The notes beneath the pieces are model-generated. The model was not told the origin of the DNA. It worked only from the letters and a program-made list of their open reading frames with translations, and made no database searches. Shown here piece after piece: positions 34,283-45,657 of a stretch of DNA of 64,000 nucleotides. This DNA is from Fusarium oxysporum f. sp. lycopersici 4287. Its lineage: Eukaryota > Ascomycota > Sordariomycetes > Hypocreales > Nectriaceae. The stretch spans positions 825,196-889,195 of the forward strand of contig NC_030988.1 in assembly GCF_000149955.1 (NCBI RefSeq). Reading direction: 5' to 3'. A program made the translations under genes and the position numbers. Each line of letters starts with the position of its first letter. Position 1 is the first letter of the stretch.

Positions 34283-34470
34283 CAATTGGCGGTACAGGGA
34301 TGACCGAAAGGAGTGCCCACGTTTCGCTGGTGTAAAAGGACTACACGAACCTATTCCGGACAGGAATACTACTTTACGACGCGTGATGGCGGCACCCACG
34401 GTCTACAACGATTCTATCGAAGCTGAGGAAAGCGGACACTCCTTTCGGCTCTCCCTGTAATACCAGACAT
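34283..34470. mobile_element. MITE-like element with inverted terminal repeats
   Basis: The left end GGTACAGGGATGACCGAAAG (plus GAGTGCCCAC) is matched in inverted orientation at the right end, whose reverse complement reads GTATTACAGGGAGAGCCGAA then AGGAGTGTCCGC. The element is about 190 bp, has no coding capacity, and shares its right half with the repeat at 28985-29095. I could not assign a superfamily or confirm a target duplication. Confidence 0.6.
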
Positions 34471-34769
34471 ATTGTAGTAGTAGAATTGTTTTTCTCTTCC
34501 CAATCTGGCCGGTCACAGGGTGCAATCGCGAAAATTGGACGGGCCCATGATGTGGAAAGCTAAAAGCATTGGAATTCAACAGCAAGCATTTCTGAGCTAA
34601 TCTTATTTCTATAAAACATAAACCTTAGATTACTCTAGGCTTTACAAAAGTCTTCGCTCTTGCACAGCCAAAGACACATAAAGTCTCCGAAAGTACGTTG
34701 TTTGCCTCCGCACATCCAACAGACATCCAATTTTCCCATCTATAGCCAAGAAATATCAACCTTGAGGTC

Positions 34770-36500
34770 ATGGCGCGGGATGAGGGTGACCGACGAGGTC
34801 GCTTCATAATTATGATAAGCTTTCCTTCGGCATCTGCTGCCATCTCTTACGGAACTATCGACAAATATCACGTCGGCTTCTTTGAATCCCATCCGCCGTC
34901 TGAAAATGATTTTCGCAACTGGAGTTTTCAAAGCGAGGACCCCACAGACCTCATCACGGATCTCTTAACGCAACAGATGAAGTCTATGGTCAACAATAAG
35001 GCTCTTCTTAATCATGATTGCCGCCAGGCGGTCGTGCTTTGCTATCCAAATACGTGGTCAGAAAGCCATCGACAAACTATGTCGTTCTGTATCCGCAAAG
35101 CTCTAGTCGCTGCAGAGGTTCCACAAACCGAGGACACAAGAGATCTGTGTATCTTTCCCGAGTCAGAGATTTGTATGATGTACGACCTGACCATGAAAAG
35201 TTCGCTCATGGTGATTCATGCCAATTCCAGAACTTGCCCGCAAAGCTCTACTGACTTCATCTTAGAGTGGTGATGTATTCATTCATCTGTACGCAGGTAT
35301 TGACCTAACCCTTCACTTTGATGTCAGTTTGGCGGCTAAGCGCATCAAGGCAACGGTATTCTAGATGTGTACACCTATAAGGTCGACTACGATTATCCAC
35401 TGTTGTTAAGCCGAATGGGCTCACAACCTCGAAGTAAATCGCCTGTGGGTAGAACGTAAACGTGCCATGTCTAATTTTATCTTGGCCAGGTCGCTCCCGG
35501 ATATCGACGTGTCTCGACAGAAGATTCCGGTCACGTTTTACTATCAAAGAACAGGAATACTTGGACTCCCTCAAGCTTGCCATACAAGATGGAATTGAAA
35601 GCGCAATAGAAAGCGACGATTTGACCGCCGAACGTCTCTCACGCCCCGCAATTCCACGCCAGCGTAAGGCTTTCCAGGTTATCGTTCTAACTGGAGAATA
35701 TGAAAAAGTAGAAGCCCTCACCGAACATGTCCTAGAAAAGCTAGACAACATCCGGCTATTGACACCCAGATTACAGTAGGTTAAATTCACCAGACTATAT
35801 CTGTTGGACAGTGCTCACAATGCCTTCTCAGAACTACCAGAAGCGAAGCGCTATTCGAGGGAGCTGCACATCTTGTTGCTAACAAGGATGAGTGGTATCA
35901 CAGAGACCCATATGGGGCCGGATAGATGGAAATGGCTGTTTATTCCGGTATATGTCTCACTTGCTCAACTTGTATTCAATCAGCTTCTACAGATTTCTTA
36001 GACTATTTTGCCGTTCTCAACCAGACATTTACCAAGTCAGTCCAATAACAACGCTCTTTGGCATTTGGCGAATTTCATCAGACTCTTGCTTGATCAATCC
36101 ATATGCCTCGCCCACTTGTGCCAGCATCTGCCGCCACATCCGCCCCCCAACCACAATCTGTTGTTGTCATCTAGGCTCAAAGGTTGAGCCATGGTTCAAT
36201 CAAGCTATCAAAAGAACCGATGAAGGGGAAGGTTTTCGTAGCGATGGATGGAAGTACCAGAGCTGTCTCAAAAAGATGCTGTCATTGTCAAACGCCATTT
36301 GGAGTCTAGCATCAATTATGCTACCGCACGCAGAGGATTACCTATCATACGAGATTCTTCACATAGAAGCCTATGTTATTTTTGTCGACGGTTTAGAAAG
36401 ACGGGGTGGCTTACAATTGGACCGGAGACACCATTGATGCTCTTGTTGAGTATCACAAGAAGAGTCATTTTGTCAAGCCAGCGATCAGAAGAGACGAGTT
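34770..36500 (+). pseudogene. Decayed Hsp70-like (actin-fold ATPase) gene
   Basis: Open segments joined by shifts and stops follow the order of fungal Hsp70-like proteins. First comes ITDLLTQQMKSM then AVVLCYPNTWSESHRQTM and FPESEICMMYDL, equivalent to the VPxxWSE and PEPEAA regions. Next is GDVFIHLYAGIDLTLHFDV in the position of the phosphate-2 DxGGGT motif, with key glycines lost. Later FQVIVLTGEYEKVEALTEHV resembles the adenosine-site strand VxLxGG. Beyond 35800 the frame is full of stops. It is not closely similar to the intact gene at 20633 and belongs to the group usually described as Hsp70-like heterokaryon-type proteins. Function is lost. Confidence 0.5.
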
Positions 36501-37700
36501 AATGTGCACAGAGCAAGATGGCAAGGCGCGTTAGGAGGGCTTCGTCCGAACCATCAACAACTTTGTCTTTTGCGCACACTTCTCTATTCTCGATTTCCTC
36601 GAGGACGGAGGTACCGGCGAACTTCCTGGCCACGAAAGTAAGATTGTCAAGACGTCGATCATCGACTCCATGCATCTTTCCAAATCCTCTTTCCCGCCCA
36701 TCTAAGAGCACAGCCTTGCTCTTGAATCGCGTGCTAGCAACATGCCCTCACAGACCTGTTTTCAACCCAACTGTACCGTTGTGCCGCCAAGCCCGATCGA
36801 TCTCTCGTCAATTCCACGTCCAGCAGCCTCAACTTTCCCATTCCGGAAATGACTTCGATGGTGCAGTTCTACAAATCAGCGTTTGGCAATCCGCACATTT
36901 GATCATGCTGCGTTCACTACTGGGTCACACATGGCCGGGTGAACAAGCCTGCGGGTTGTCGAGGAAGGATTATGCCAACAAGGGGTCTCTTGGTCTCCAG
37001 ACTTACTTTCGTTAGGCGTAAACGCAGAGGACCGTATGAGGTATGGCTGATACTCATTTCGGGACGCGACCTTGCAAGGGTTTGGATCCTTGGTTTATAG
37101 GAGGGATCGCAACTCGGGTCAATAAAGAAGCAAAAGTGCACTCTTTTCTCCGCTTCACAGTCGAGATACTGCAAGATATGTCTCTATGTTTCTGTACCCG
37201 ACTGCCTTTTCTGAAAACCTCGACCCAATATTCTATGTGTTCATAAACAGATCCTGCAAAAGTGCTATCGATACGCCAACTTACTCAACGTGGCAAGAGA
37301 TGGTCATTAGGATGTGGCTAGGATGTTTTGGCAGACATTGATCACTGTACGGTTCTAGTCCGAGTTGGTGTCAGGTACCCCTGCTTGATCAGCAAGCCGA
37401 GCATAAAGTTGAGGCAGTCTACGGGGGCCAATGACAGGGGGAGGATACAGATAGTCAATTCGTCATAAAGCCAGCCGCTCAACATGTATCATGGTGGTAT
37501 CCATGCTTTCTCCTTAATTTCATTTTCCCCCTCGACGTACTCGATGCTTATTGCTTTCAGACTACGGTAAAGTATCAGAATTAAAGCCTGGCCGCCATAT
37601 CCTATGTCTTCGTACAGCCTATTCATTTGATCGATTGCTTCATATGATCCCCCTTTCGCTTGTTGGCCATCCGACTGGCTCGGTATATTGACTTTCATCC
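36501..37700. other. Degenerate sequence, possible tail of the decayed ATPase gene
   Basis: A plus-strand frame with regular stops still reads protein-like around 36400-36640 (YNWTGDTIDALVEYHKKS; FVRTINNFVFCAHFSI). This may be the continuation of the upstream pseudogene. From about 36800 onward nothing recognisable is left. Confidence 0.35.
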
Positions 37701-37785
37701 TCACTTCAATTCTCCTAATATATGAACCGGGTTCTGTTTCTAGGGTGCAGTTGCCCATTGAGAGGTGCCGACTGCTCAAAAGATG

Positions 37786-39027
37786 GCCACGGCAGGTGAC
37801 ATCTCTGCCGTTCCCGTTGAGGGAGAGCAAAGGCCCTTCTCAGGTGAGGCGGGGTGCGATTCGTGGACCAGCTTCTACTACAGTGACGACGACGGCAATA
37901 AGACGAAGGATAACTACCTCAAAGCCATGGAAATAAAGATGAAGTCCAGTAACCTCAAAGGACAGCATCGTCAACTGGAAGCATCTCGATCCCGACTAGC
38001 TGAGGAGCTTGCAGAAGTCGAGGCTGAGCTGGCCCGCATTGGTAAAGAGCGTGATAAAGCGGCTATGCAGCTAGAGCGCATAGAACAAGACGACACGGGA
38101 CCCGTATCTGAAGAAATTCTTCTGATTGAAGAGCGACCAGCGTCGATCGACGTCAGGAGTCAACCTCTGTTGGGTGAAAAGGAAAGAAGAACTCGAGCGC
38201 AACCACCTATTGGAACTTACACTGCGGATCGTGGTACGTTGAATACCCTAGTCCTTTTTATCTTGATGAAGGCTAATCCGACCGAAGCAAATTCACTGGA
38301 CATTGATTTGCAGCCCTTGCCAACTCCATCAGTATCACAATCTGCATGCTATGTAGGCAAGGCCAAGATCCAATTCCATCTATGCAAATATGAACCTAGA
38401 GGCGATCCTAGATGGTTCCGGGGCAGCATGGCAAAACATATGAAATTGAAGCACTCGGACAAACCTCCAAAAGTCTTTCGCTGCGACTACCCTGGATGTG
38501 GAAAGGAGTATCGCAATAGGCAAGACAACTTGCACCAGCACCAAAGAAGGCATGGACATTTTACAAATGGAAAAGATGAAAATGGAGAGCTGCAGAGCCC
38601 TGAAAACGAGACGCCCGCGCTCAACCTCAGGACAGCACCCGGACCCATTCCTGCTACAACACCCTTGGTCTTCCGACAGGACAGTAACGGTGTTCAGTGG
38701 ATTAAGTTTGAGTATTCTAGAGACAGGGTAAAGATGGAATACGACATTCGGTGCGACATCGAGTCGGTTAACACCGATGAGCTATCCCCACGGTTTAAGG
38801 AAAGAAATTGCGTCTATCCCCGAGCGTACTGCCCCAAGGAACAGTATCGAGGCAAGCGACTCATGTATGAGACAGAATGTAACCGCATTGCCTGGGCTTT
38901 AGCTGAACTCAACGATTCTCTTCAAGGCAAGCGAGGTCTTATCCAGCGAGCAGTTGACAGCTGGCGTAATAGCAACCAAGATCCCCGGGTGCAAAGCCGA
39001 CGAGTGCGGCGCTTGGCAAAGAAGTAG
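37786..39027 (+). CDS. C2H2 zinc-finger protein with coiled coil and DUF8032-like C-terminus
   Basis: The start at 37786 (MATAGDISAV) is chosen over one seven codons earlier because of its better context; both are in frame. A 54-nt stretch at 38234-38287 has a GTACGT donor, GCTAATC branch-like site and AAG acceptor, and is a probable in-frame intron (395 aa after removal). Residues about 55-105 form a coiled coil (LEASRSRLAEELAEVEAELA). A partial finger (FHLCKYEP...KHMKLKH) and a full C2H2 finger (FRCDYPGCGKEY...HQHQRRH) follow. The last 110 residues (QWIKFEYSRDRVKMEYDIRC, YETECNRIAWALAELN, KRGLIQRAVDSWRNSNQDPR) match the fungal DUF8032 C-terminal domain as I remember it. A nuclear regulatory role is inferred from the finger. 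Confidence 0.75.
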   Translation, partial: ATAGDISAVPVEGEQRPFSGEAGCDSWTSFYYSDDDGNKTKDNYLKAMEIKMKSSNLKGQHRQLEASRSRLAEELAEVEAELARIGKERDKAAMQLERIEQDDTGPVSEEILLIEERPASIDVRSQPLLGEKERRTRAQPPIGTYTADRGTLNTLVLFILMKANPTEANSLDIDLQPLPTPSVSQSACYVGKAKIQFHLCKYEPRGDPRWFRGSMAKHMKLKHSDKPPKVFRCDYPGCGKEYRNRQDNLHQHQRRHGHFTNGKDENGELQSPENETPALNLRTAPGPIPATTPLVFRQDSNGVQWIKFEYSRDRVKMEYDIRCDIESVNTDELSPRFKERNCVYPRAYCPKEQYRGKRLMYETECNRIAWALAELNDSLQGKRGLIQRAVDSWRNSNQDPRVQSRRVRRLAKK

Positions 39028-39970
39028 CAGCGACAGGGCATTTCTGGCCTTCCATCTGGAACCAGTCTTCAGCAATCGCAGTATGAGCTGAGATCCAGCG
39101 GGGTATTTGTGAAGGCTTAAGTTGGGCATTTCTTGATTGGGTGATGGTGGATTCGCGTCACTTGTTTCTGAGTCATCTTGGAAGTGCCGAATGTGATGAT
39201 CGCGGCGTTGCATGAGGAGAGGGTCAAAATTGAAGCTGCGCGATTCATCGGGTGAACAATTGATAGTTCCGGCAGCCTCCTTGGGGCCTATGCTGAGATC
39301 CTGGCGTTTCTTGCAAAAGAGCTTGTCATCATAGGGTTTAAGGTTTCGCGTTTGATAGGAATCTTACCGTATATTTAATGTCTTTTACTGATATTGACTT
39401 GCATTATAATTGCGCTGTATAGTGTTGAAGTCTACCTGATGTTGAAGATATAAACACGACCTAAATGGAAATAGAGCCGTGCGAGTCGGAGACATTTTAG
39501 TTTGAAGCCGACATTGGATAAATGTTCAATGGTATATATGCCTCTAGGCCTTGTTGCTTGTCATGTTGGTATTCGTACACAAAATTTAGGCTGAAAGATA
39601 AAAGAAATACTCCGTATGCATACCACGTTGGACCGAGGCCAATGTACAGAGGGGGGAAAACAAGCCCCCATCTCTATTATGATCAGGCGTCTCCAATAGC
39701 CGCCGAGATTATTAGAGGCTGAGAATAACCCATCAATAGATTGTGAAGCCGCCCAAGGTTCTTGCACCAATAGACTTTGGGTGTGCCGTTTGACTGCAGC
39801 ATTCTTTTGTTATCGCACATTAGCCAGTTTCGCGGTCCATTCGCTAACCACTCTTTCATAGGCTCATCGTCAGATTCCTTACTCTTACATCTGAAGGCAA
39901 GAATTATCTACCTAGTATCGGCTAGCTAGGCATTGCAGACGGGTATATGCTACTACTAGCGTGCCGGATG

Positions 39971-39972
39971 TT

Positions 39973-40012
<40 letters not shown>

Positions 40013-40013
40013 A
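39971..40013. repeat. Perfect T22-A21 palindrome
   Basis: Twenty-two T directly followed by 21 A, able to fold into a loop-less hairpin or cruciform. It may be two abutting poly(A) tails in opposite orientation or an assembly artefact. Confidence 0.9.
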
Positions 40014-40863
40014 GCTTCGTTCCTCAGACCCGTGTTGCCAAGATACGGTTGGCATCGTTCCGTTTGCTCCGACGACTGACAATCCCTGCTCTCGACGCTA
40101 ACCCTTTGGCGCCCCCAAAGGTGTCTAATTGTTAGCCCTGCTAAATCCGTCGGTTTCGGCGGGTAGAAAGGACAAGGCAGCGTGACCGACGTGGATCCTT
40201 GCATTAGCTGCCGGTGGGGAAGGCGCCATAATCAGCCTCCAAAGCATGCAGCGGCCGGTATGCGACGCTAAAATAAGCGAGCTTGGATCTGCTAGCCATC
40301 AGATCCACCTTTCCATGTCTAGCCGTTCGCAATCAGCGGGCAGTGCTTTTGTCTCTAACAACCAACGTCCCTCGTTTCAGGCCCATATGCGATTAGACGA
40401 TCATCTGAGCAGATAGGGGCTTTGCGCGCAGCTTTTCGTTCAGGCGCGATGCTGATCTACAAGGTGTGACGGGGTAATTTAACTCATGGAGCCAGCAAAC
40501 ACGTGTCTTGTAGTATCCTGCAATTGCTAGCGGTTCCTGTAGTTCAACAACACCCCCTGGGCTGTTTGTAATCGTTAACTTATCATTCCTTCAACTAAGC
40601 ATTTAAACATCTACAGCATCAAATGCTTAGCACGAGCTGAAAGGTTCCTCGCAACCATCGAATGCGACGTGAAAAATCTGCAAGGCATGCGAACAGATAA
40701 CTAAGTGTTTCCGTTTCTCACCCGATAGCTTCATCGAACAGTCTCGGACAATATCTTGCAAAAGCTCTGATCAATCGCGCAACCAGCCGCAAAGAGATGC
40801 AGTAAATTCATCATTCATGCCCGAAAAATAGGACCAACAACAAGGCAGGATACTCTATCGCCC

Positions 40864-40871
40864 GCTCTACC
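40864..40871. repeat. hAT target-site duplication, left copy
   Basis: GCTCTACC immediately before the left terminal repeat. An identical octamer follows the right end at 43867-43874. Eight base pairs is the length made by hAT transposases. Confidence 0.95.
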
Positions 40872-43866
40872 CAGGGTTCAAATCCACGACACTCCACGAC
40901 ACATTTGTGAATATGGCGTGGATATGGATGCTGACTAATAACTTCGATGTGGAATGGGTGGAAATGGATCCATTATGGAAATGAATCCATATTGTGGAAT
41001 TTGTGGAATGGAAACCTACTTTGTCTAACAATGGTAATTAGTGGATCGCATCCATGCCTTGGTGACGTCGATGTTTTTGTCACTCGTCCATTAGAATCCT
41101 ATCTAGCGACCCGATCAAACCGGCGCGCAACCAACTCCGTAGTGTCTGGCAAAGCCCAATTGTACTGGCATCTAGCCTATTGCGGCTCTTGGTAACCATG
41201 CGGCCAGTGGTCGAGAATAGCCTCTCACACTCGGCTGACATTGGTGGCACAGTAAGCAGATCCAAGGCCATCCTAGACAACCGGGGGTATTTGAGTCGCC
41301 TTATGTGCCAGTATTCGTAGGGATCTGTGACAGAAGCATCAGCATCCTCGATATCACGCTGCCACTGCTCGTATTCATCAAGATCCAGACCGCCAACTGA
41401 GGACCTAGGGGATTGAGCTGGGGATCGAATTGGCGACTCGGTAACAGAAATCCCTCCAGTCGTCAGTCCTCGCTTCTTTGTGCGCCACGCTGTGAACTTG
41501 TTTCTTGAGGTCTTCAGCCGCTTATTGGCAGGCAACTCAATCTCTGGGTCATCAACCTCCAGGTCCCTATACTCTCTCTCCCAGAGATCCTGGACCATCT
41601 CCTTCGCCTTGGTAATCCACAATTGTCTTTCGTCGTCGTCTCCCCACAAATCGTCAAACAGTGCCCACCGGTAGGCAGGATGAAGAACTGCAGCGCCATA
41701 GATCAGGGGGCTATCATTCAGGTGCTCGTAGTATTCGTTCAATTTGAGCCAACCCAGGTTGATGTTGACAGCGAGGTGATGGCCGTGCGGAAAATTGGCG
41801 ACTGCTCTTTTCGCGGATTCGAGGGTTTCGAGAAGAAATTCGTACGCGTGAATAAGATCCCAGCTTGTTCCTGTACAAGCCATCTGTTAAAATAAGAATC
41901 GGGCCGCTTTTGAGAAGTCTAAGGCTTACCAGACAGTGGAGGGTCGATCTCGTTTTCCTCGACCTTTCTCCGGTGTTTTCCCTGTCCATCGCCCTCAAGG
42001 CCTCTCACAACCAGCTGGAAGTCAAGCAAAATGTCGTAAAGAGTCCCGAGCACATGCCAATCATCAGGTGTCATGCGATTCTCTTCCTTCAGGAAGAAGG
42101 GCAGCTTGGAGCCCTTTTTGATGTGGCCAGCTCTCGTCAAGTTGACCTTCTCCCACTCGTTTGACGCTCTCTGGACAAAAGAATTATAAAATGGCCTCAA
42201 GAGGAGAGCGCGTTCAATCATCGAGAATTGAGAAAGCCACCGGGTAGCATTGTCGACCACAACTCCAACTGGACGGTGTTTCTTGAGCTGAGCGTCATCA
42301 GAGAGTTGGCTCTCGACAGCCTGTACCTTCTTGAGCATATCGGTCCACGTGTCCGATCTGCTCACCTCCTAGGTCTTCGTGAGTATAACAAATAAAGCCG
42401 GGGACTCAGCCACCTACAACAGCAAAGTTATGCCATTTTCCAACAGAGCCTCGCCTCCTCCAGACTTCATGCTCCTTCGCTGCCGTGTGAAGTCCTTCGA
42501 AGACCTCTTTCTCGAAAGCATCCGGGTTCTTGCCATACAGCATCTGTTTCACTACTATGTTGACAACGTGGCCAACGCAGCGAACCCATCGCTTCTCCCA
42601 GTCGAAGCCAAACTCTAATCCAAGCTCCCCCATCGAGGTTTTATTGTTACCGGCATTATCCAATGTGAAATACCCGAGTTTATCGCTGATCTCGTACTCC
42701 CGAATGATCTCGATAATCTGCCCGGCGATATTCTCGCCTGTGTGCCGCTCTGTAAGCTCAGGCAGTCCGAGGACACACTTCTGTGGCCGATTATTTGAAT
42801 CCCGAAACACACATGTGATGCCGTATAAGGCGTGTCGGTTACCAGACTTCCAGCCATCGTACTGGATATGGATCTGTCCCGGACTCTTTCGCAAAGCATC
42901 TTTCACTCTTTCCATGTTGTTGGTAAATTCTCGTTCTGCGATGGCACGCACGGTCACGTCAGTAATGTTAGCTTTTGTGATCTCGACAGATGGATTGAGG
43001 TAGTTGAAGATGTCTCGAAGATCTTGATCGTTGACGATCGAGAAGGATTGGTTAGAGTTGACAATCCAGTTGACAAGTTTCTGCTGGAATACAGTTTTGT
43101 CGAAACGTTTGATCAAGGTATTGATCAAATCTTGTTCCTTCGGCTCCTTCGGGTTCAACTGTAGGATTGTTGCAATGGACTGATGTGCTTTCTCGGATGC
43201 CTTTGTAGGCTTTTGCCTCTTGCCTGTCGGATCCATGATGCCATTGTGGTCCGTGTACAGGTGACCCTCAGCGTTCTGCAACCCTTTGATGGCGTAACTC
43301 TTTGGCCTCGGCCGCTTTTGCTTGATGCAAAGGCAACACACCCATCGGCGTTCCCCCTTATCGGCATGCTGGATATCGTAGCCGAACTGATATACCCATT
43401 GACGCACTTGGCCGTCTCTCTCCGTCAAGGTCCAGCCTTTGTAGAGCTGAAAGAGTCGTTGATTGTCTTCTTCTGTACGTTCTGGAACGGGTGTGGTTGA
43501 CTTGGTAGGATGAAGGGTGGCCATTTCGGTTTGGAGTAGTCAGGGCGTGAGTAATAGTAAACCCTCCTAGAATAGACTTGTTTGAACTTTGTGTACGGGT
43601 AAAACGGAGTGGAAAATTGTTGCTATTGCGTTGTTATTGGCTATGGAAAGTACTTAGGGTATGCGCTATTTCACAAGGAAATCCAGGTATTTTCAAACCC
43701 CACCTAAATTTCCATTCCTTTCCACAATTTCCACATGTGGAACATGTGGAAGGGGTTCCGTGGCGTGGATGTGGAAAAGCTGAAGCCTACGTGGAATGGA
43801 ATGGAATGGATATGGATCCACATTATGGATCCATATGTGGATTTCGTGGTATGGATTTGGACCCTG
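40872..43866. mobile_element. Complete hAT DNA transposon, 2995 bp
   Basis: Terminal inverted repeats read CAGGGTTCAAATCCA at the left end and CAGGGTCCAAATCCA at the right end (reverse complement), differing at one base. Both are flanked by the octamer GCTCTACC. Subterminal regions are packed with short GTGGAA/ATGGA motifs in both orientations, as is usual for transposase binding in hAT elements. The element carries one intact transposase gene on the minus strand. Intact ends, perfect target duplication and an open gene mean a recent insertion that may still be autonomous. Confidence 0.95.
41080..43524 (-). CDS. hAT transposase, three exons, 778 aa
   Basis: Minus-strand exons 42418-43524, 41930-42368 and 41080-41870 splice in frame to 778 aa (introns of 49 and 59 nt; the second uses the acceptor TTGTACAG). 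An N-terminal BED-type zinc finger is seen as WVCCLCIKQK followed by HLYTDH. The RNase H-like core shows the first Asp in IHIQYDGWKSG, a second in GYFTLDNAGNN, and the helical insertion with NATRWLSQFSMIERAL. The C-terminal dimerisation block is ALDLLTVPPMSAECERLFST followed by SKSRNRLDASTIGLC-like sequence. It binds the element ends and cuts and joins them in the nucleus. All domains are present and no stop interrupts the exons. Confidence 0.93.
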
Positions 43867-43874
43867 GCTCTACC
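43867..43874. repeat. hAT target-site duplication, right copy
   Basis: GCTCTACC directly after the right terminal repeat, identical to 40864-40871. It lies 23 bp upstream of the start codon of the C2H2 factor. Confidence 0.95.
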
Positions 43875-43897
43875 TGTATCAGTCTCCTTCGACCCGC

Positions 43898-44702
43898 ATG
43901 GAGGACCAAAGGTGCTCTCTGCCCTCGATCTCGAACCTCCTAGATTTGGCCGATGCTGGCTCACCTTTAAACAAGTCCTCTCCGACTTCAAGGCAACATT
44001 GTCCTCCCTTCGAAGGTCAGTGACGCTACTAGCTCCATATGTGGCTGATTCACTTACATTCTCATAGTTGCTCACTCTTCATGTAGCCATGGCCGAGATG
44101 GATCAGAGTGGGCCAAATTGTCGCTGCGCGGACTTCCTCCCACGCCTCCGATGAGCACAGATGCTTCATTCGAAGCTCCAGCGAAATCATCACGCCAGTC
44201 GGGCTCAGGCTCGGCACCAAGACCGTTATGTTGCGAGACCACGTCACGATTCGAAGCTGGTGCGCACTCTCAAGCGTCGATAACAGCTATTCCTCGAGCG
44301 ACACCCCCTGTTCTTGCTCCGCGTCCTCAACGACGACATCACGCAGAACACGCCAACCCAGCAGCACAAATGTCTCCTACCGTTCAGGCACCGGAGATGA
44401 ACCCATACTCCCAACGCCCTCCCCAACCAGCGAGTATATCAGCACCTGCTCTGTCCGGAGCGTATCTGCAGCAACATAGGCACCATCTGCCATGTGCGCT
44501 CTATCCAAGAAAGGATAAACACACCTGTCCGACGTGCAACAAAGCCTTCAGCCGACCTAGCAGTCTCAAGATTCATTGCCGCTCCCATACTGGAGAGAAG
44601 CCCTTCAAGTGCCCCAATGATGGGTGCCGTATGGCTTCTAGTGTACGCAGCAATATGACGCGCCATAGGAGGCAATGTCGGCTTTCAGTAGCAGGTCGGT
44701 GA
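43898..44702 (+). CDS. C2H2 zinc-finger transcription factor, two exons, 250 aa
   Basis: Exon 1 (43898-44015) begins MEDQRCSLPSISNLLDLADA and exon 2 starts at 44068; the 52-nt intron (GTCAGT donor, CATAG acceptor) joins them in frame (250 aa). The N-terminal SLPSISNLL segment and the later GLPPTPPMSTDASFE motif are typical of a fungal C2H2 family. Two fingers follow near 192-243: CPTCNKAFSRPSSLKIHCRSH, and CPNDGCRMASSVRSNMTRH. The second keeps its Cys pair, but the usual aromatic after the second Cys (KAF) is replaced (RMAS), so folding or DNA contact may be weakened. Nuclear DNA binding is expected. The hAT element ends 31 bp upstream of the ATG, so the original promoter is now 3 kb away. 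A decayed paralogue lies at 26380. Confidence 0.85.
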
Positions 44703-45640
44703 GAGATATAGGTTCAAACAACGAGACCATCCTACAACAAGGGTTGAATGTGAGGGGAATCCTGAGATGAGTTTGCCTCACAGAACGGGCACCATGATAA
44801 GATGGCCAGATGGGTCTGGTCAAAAAACACCTTGTTGGGAAGTCTGTAGAAGCTAGGGGTACGGCTCGTTGGCGATATGATGCCGTCATAGGCAGGAAGC
44901 TGGAAGGGTGCCAGGACAGTTAAGTAACTCTCTAATACCAACAAGTCCGTCATTTAGCAATCTGACAGAAGGCCGAAAAGAGAAACCTATGAAAGTAAGC
45001 GCGAAATGTATTCTCAGTATGCTTCAAGTTGATGCGAGGTGCGCACACGGCCAACGCCTACGTGATGATACCAGCGGAAGCACCTCACCCAGACTGGATG
45101 TCGACGGTAATGAACTGATCGGTCTCCAAGCCGAGCTCATAGATGTCAAATCATTATTGACGAGAGGTGAATGGTACGGTTGAGGGCATCCCATTTCATA
45201 ACGATCGCGACGAGTCTTCCTAGAATCCAGCATAGCTATCTCTGATGGTAGCAGTGTTTTGCTCCTTGATGACTGGGCATCAACTGCCGCATGTCTTCAT
45301 GGAGGCTCTGTATGTGACTAAAAATCGTCATGGACAAGGTAGACGTCGTCAAGCGCAACGCATACTACTCTTTCCATCGAACTGTCGAGTTGAAGGAGGT
45401 TGTGAGACACCAGGGTGATGTTCAAGTTTCGTTTCCATGATGCTCTCCAAGGACTTCGTAAAGGTTAGCCAACTATCCGACAATGAGGCCTTCTTTTCTC
45501 GCGAGTGCAATTAAAGTTGAATTAAGAAGAAGTTACTACATGCCATGATACTTCACGCATTTTTCGACGCAATCTTTAAGCCAAAGAGTTCAATGGCAGC
45601 CACATAGAACGACACAACTGTACAGTTACCCTAACTATTA
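44703..45640. other. Intergenic region downstream of the C2H2 factor
   Basis: About 0.9 kb with no supported gene. A plus-strand frame at 44908-45183 overlaps frames on the other strand and shows no domain. Confidence 0.4.
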
Positions 45641-45657
45641 CCATTCATGCCAACCTG

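Larger units (their letters stand above)
39028..40871. other. Intergenic region with a T22/A21 palindrome; original promoter side of the C2H2 factor
   Basis: No gene is supported. The T22/A21 palindrome is listed separately. The last part (about 40400-40871) was, before the hAT insertion, directly upstream of the C2H2 factor at 43898 and is the likely place of its original promoter. Confidence 0.5.

Noticed and set aside
40873..40884. Match to the RNA polymerase III B-box (GGTTCAAATCC), suggesting a tRNA
   Set aside because: It is the left terminal repeat of the hAT element; there is no cloverleaf around it and the right end differs at the key T.
42379..43500. Plus-strand frames of up to 157 aa inside the hAT element
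   Set aside because: They run antisense to the transposase exons, which explain the open sequence.
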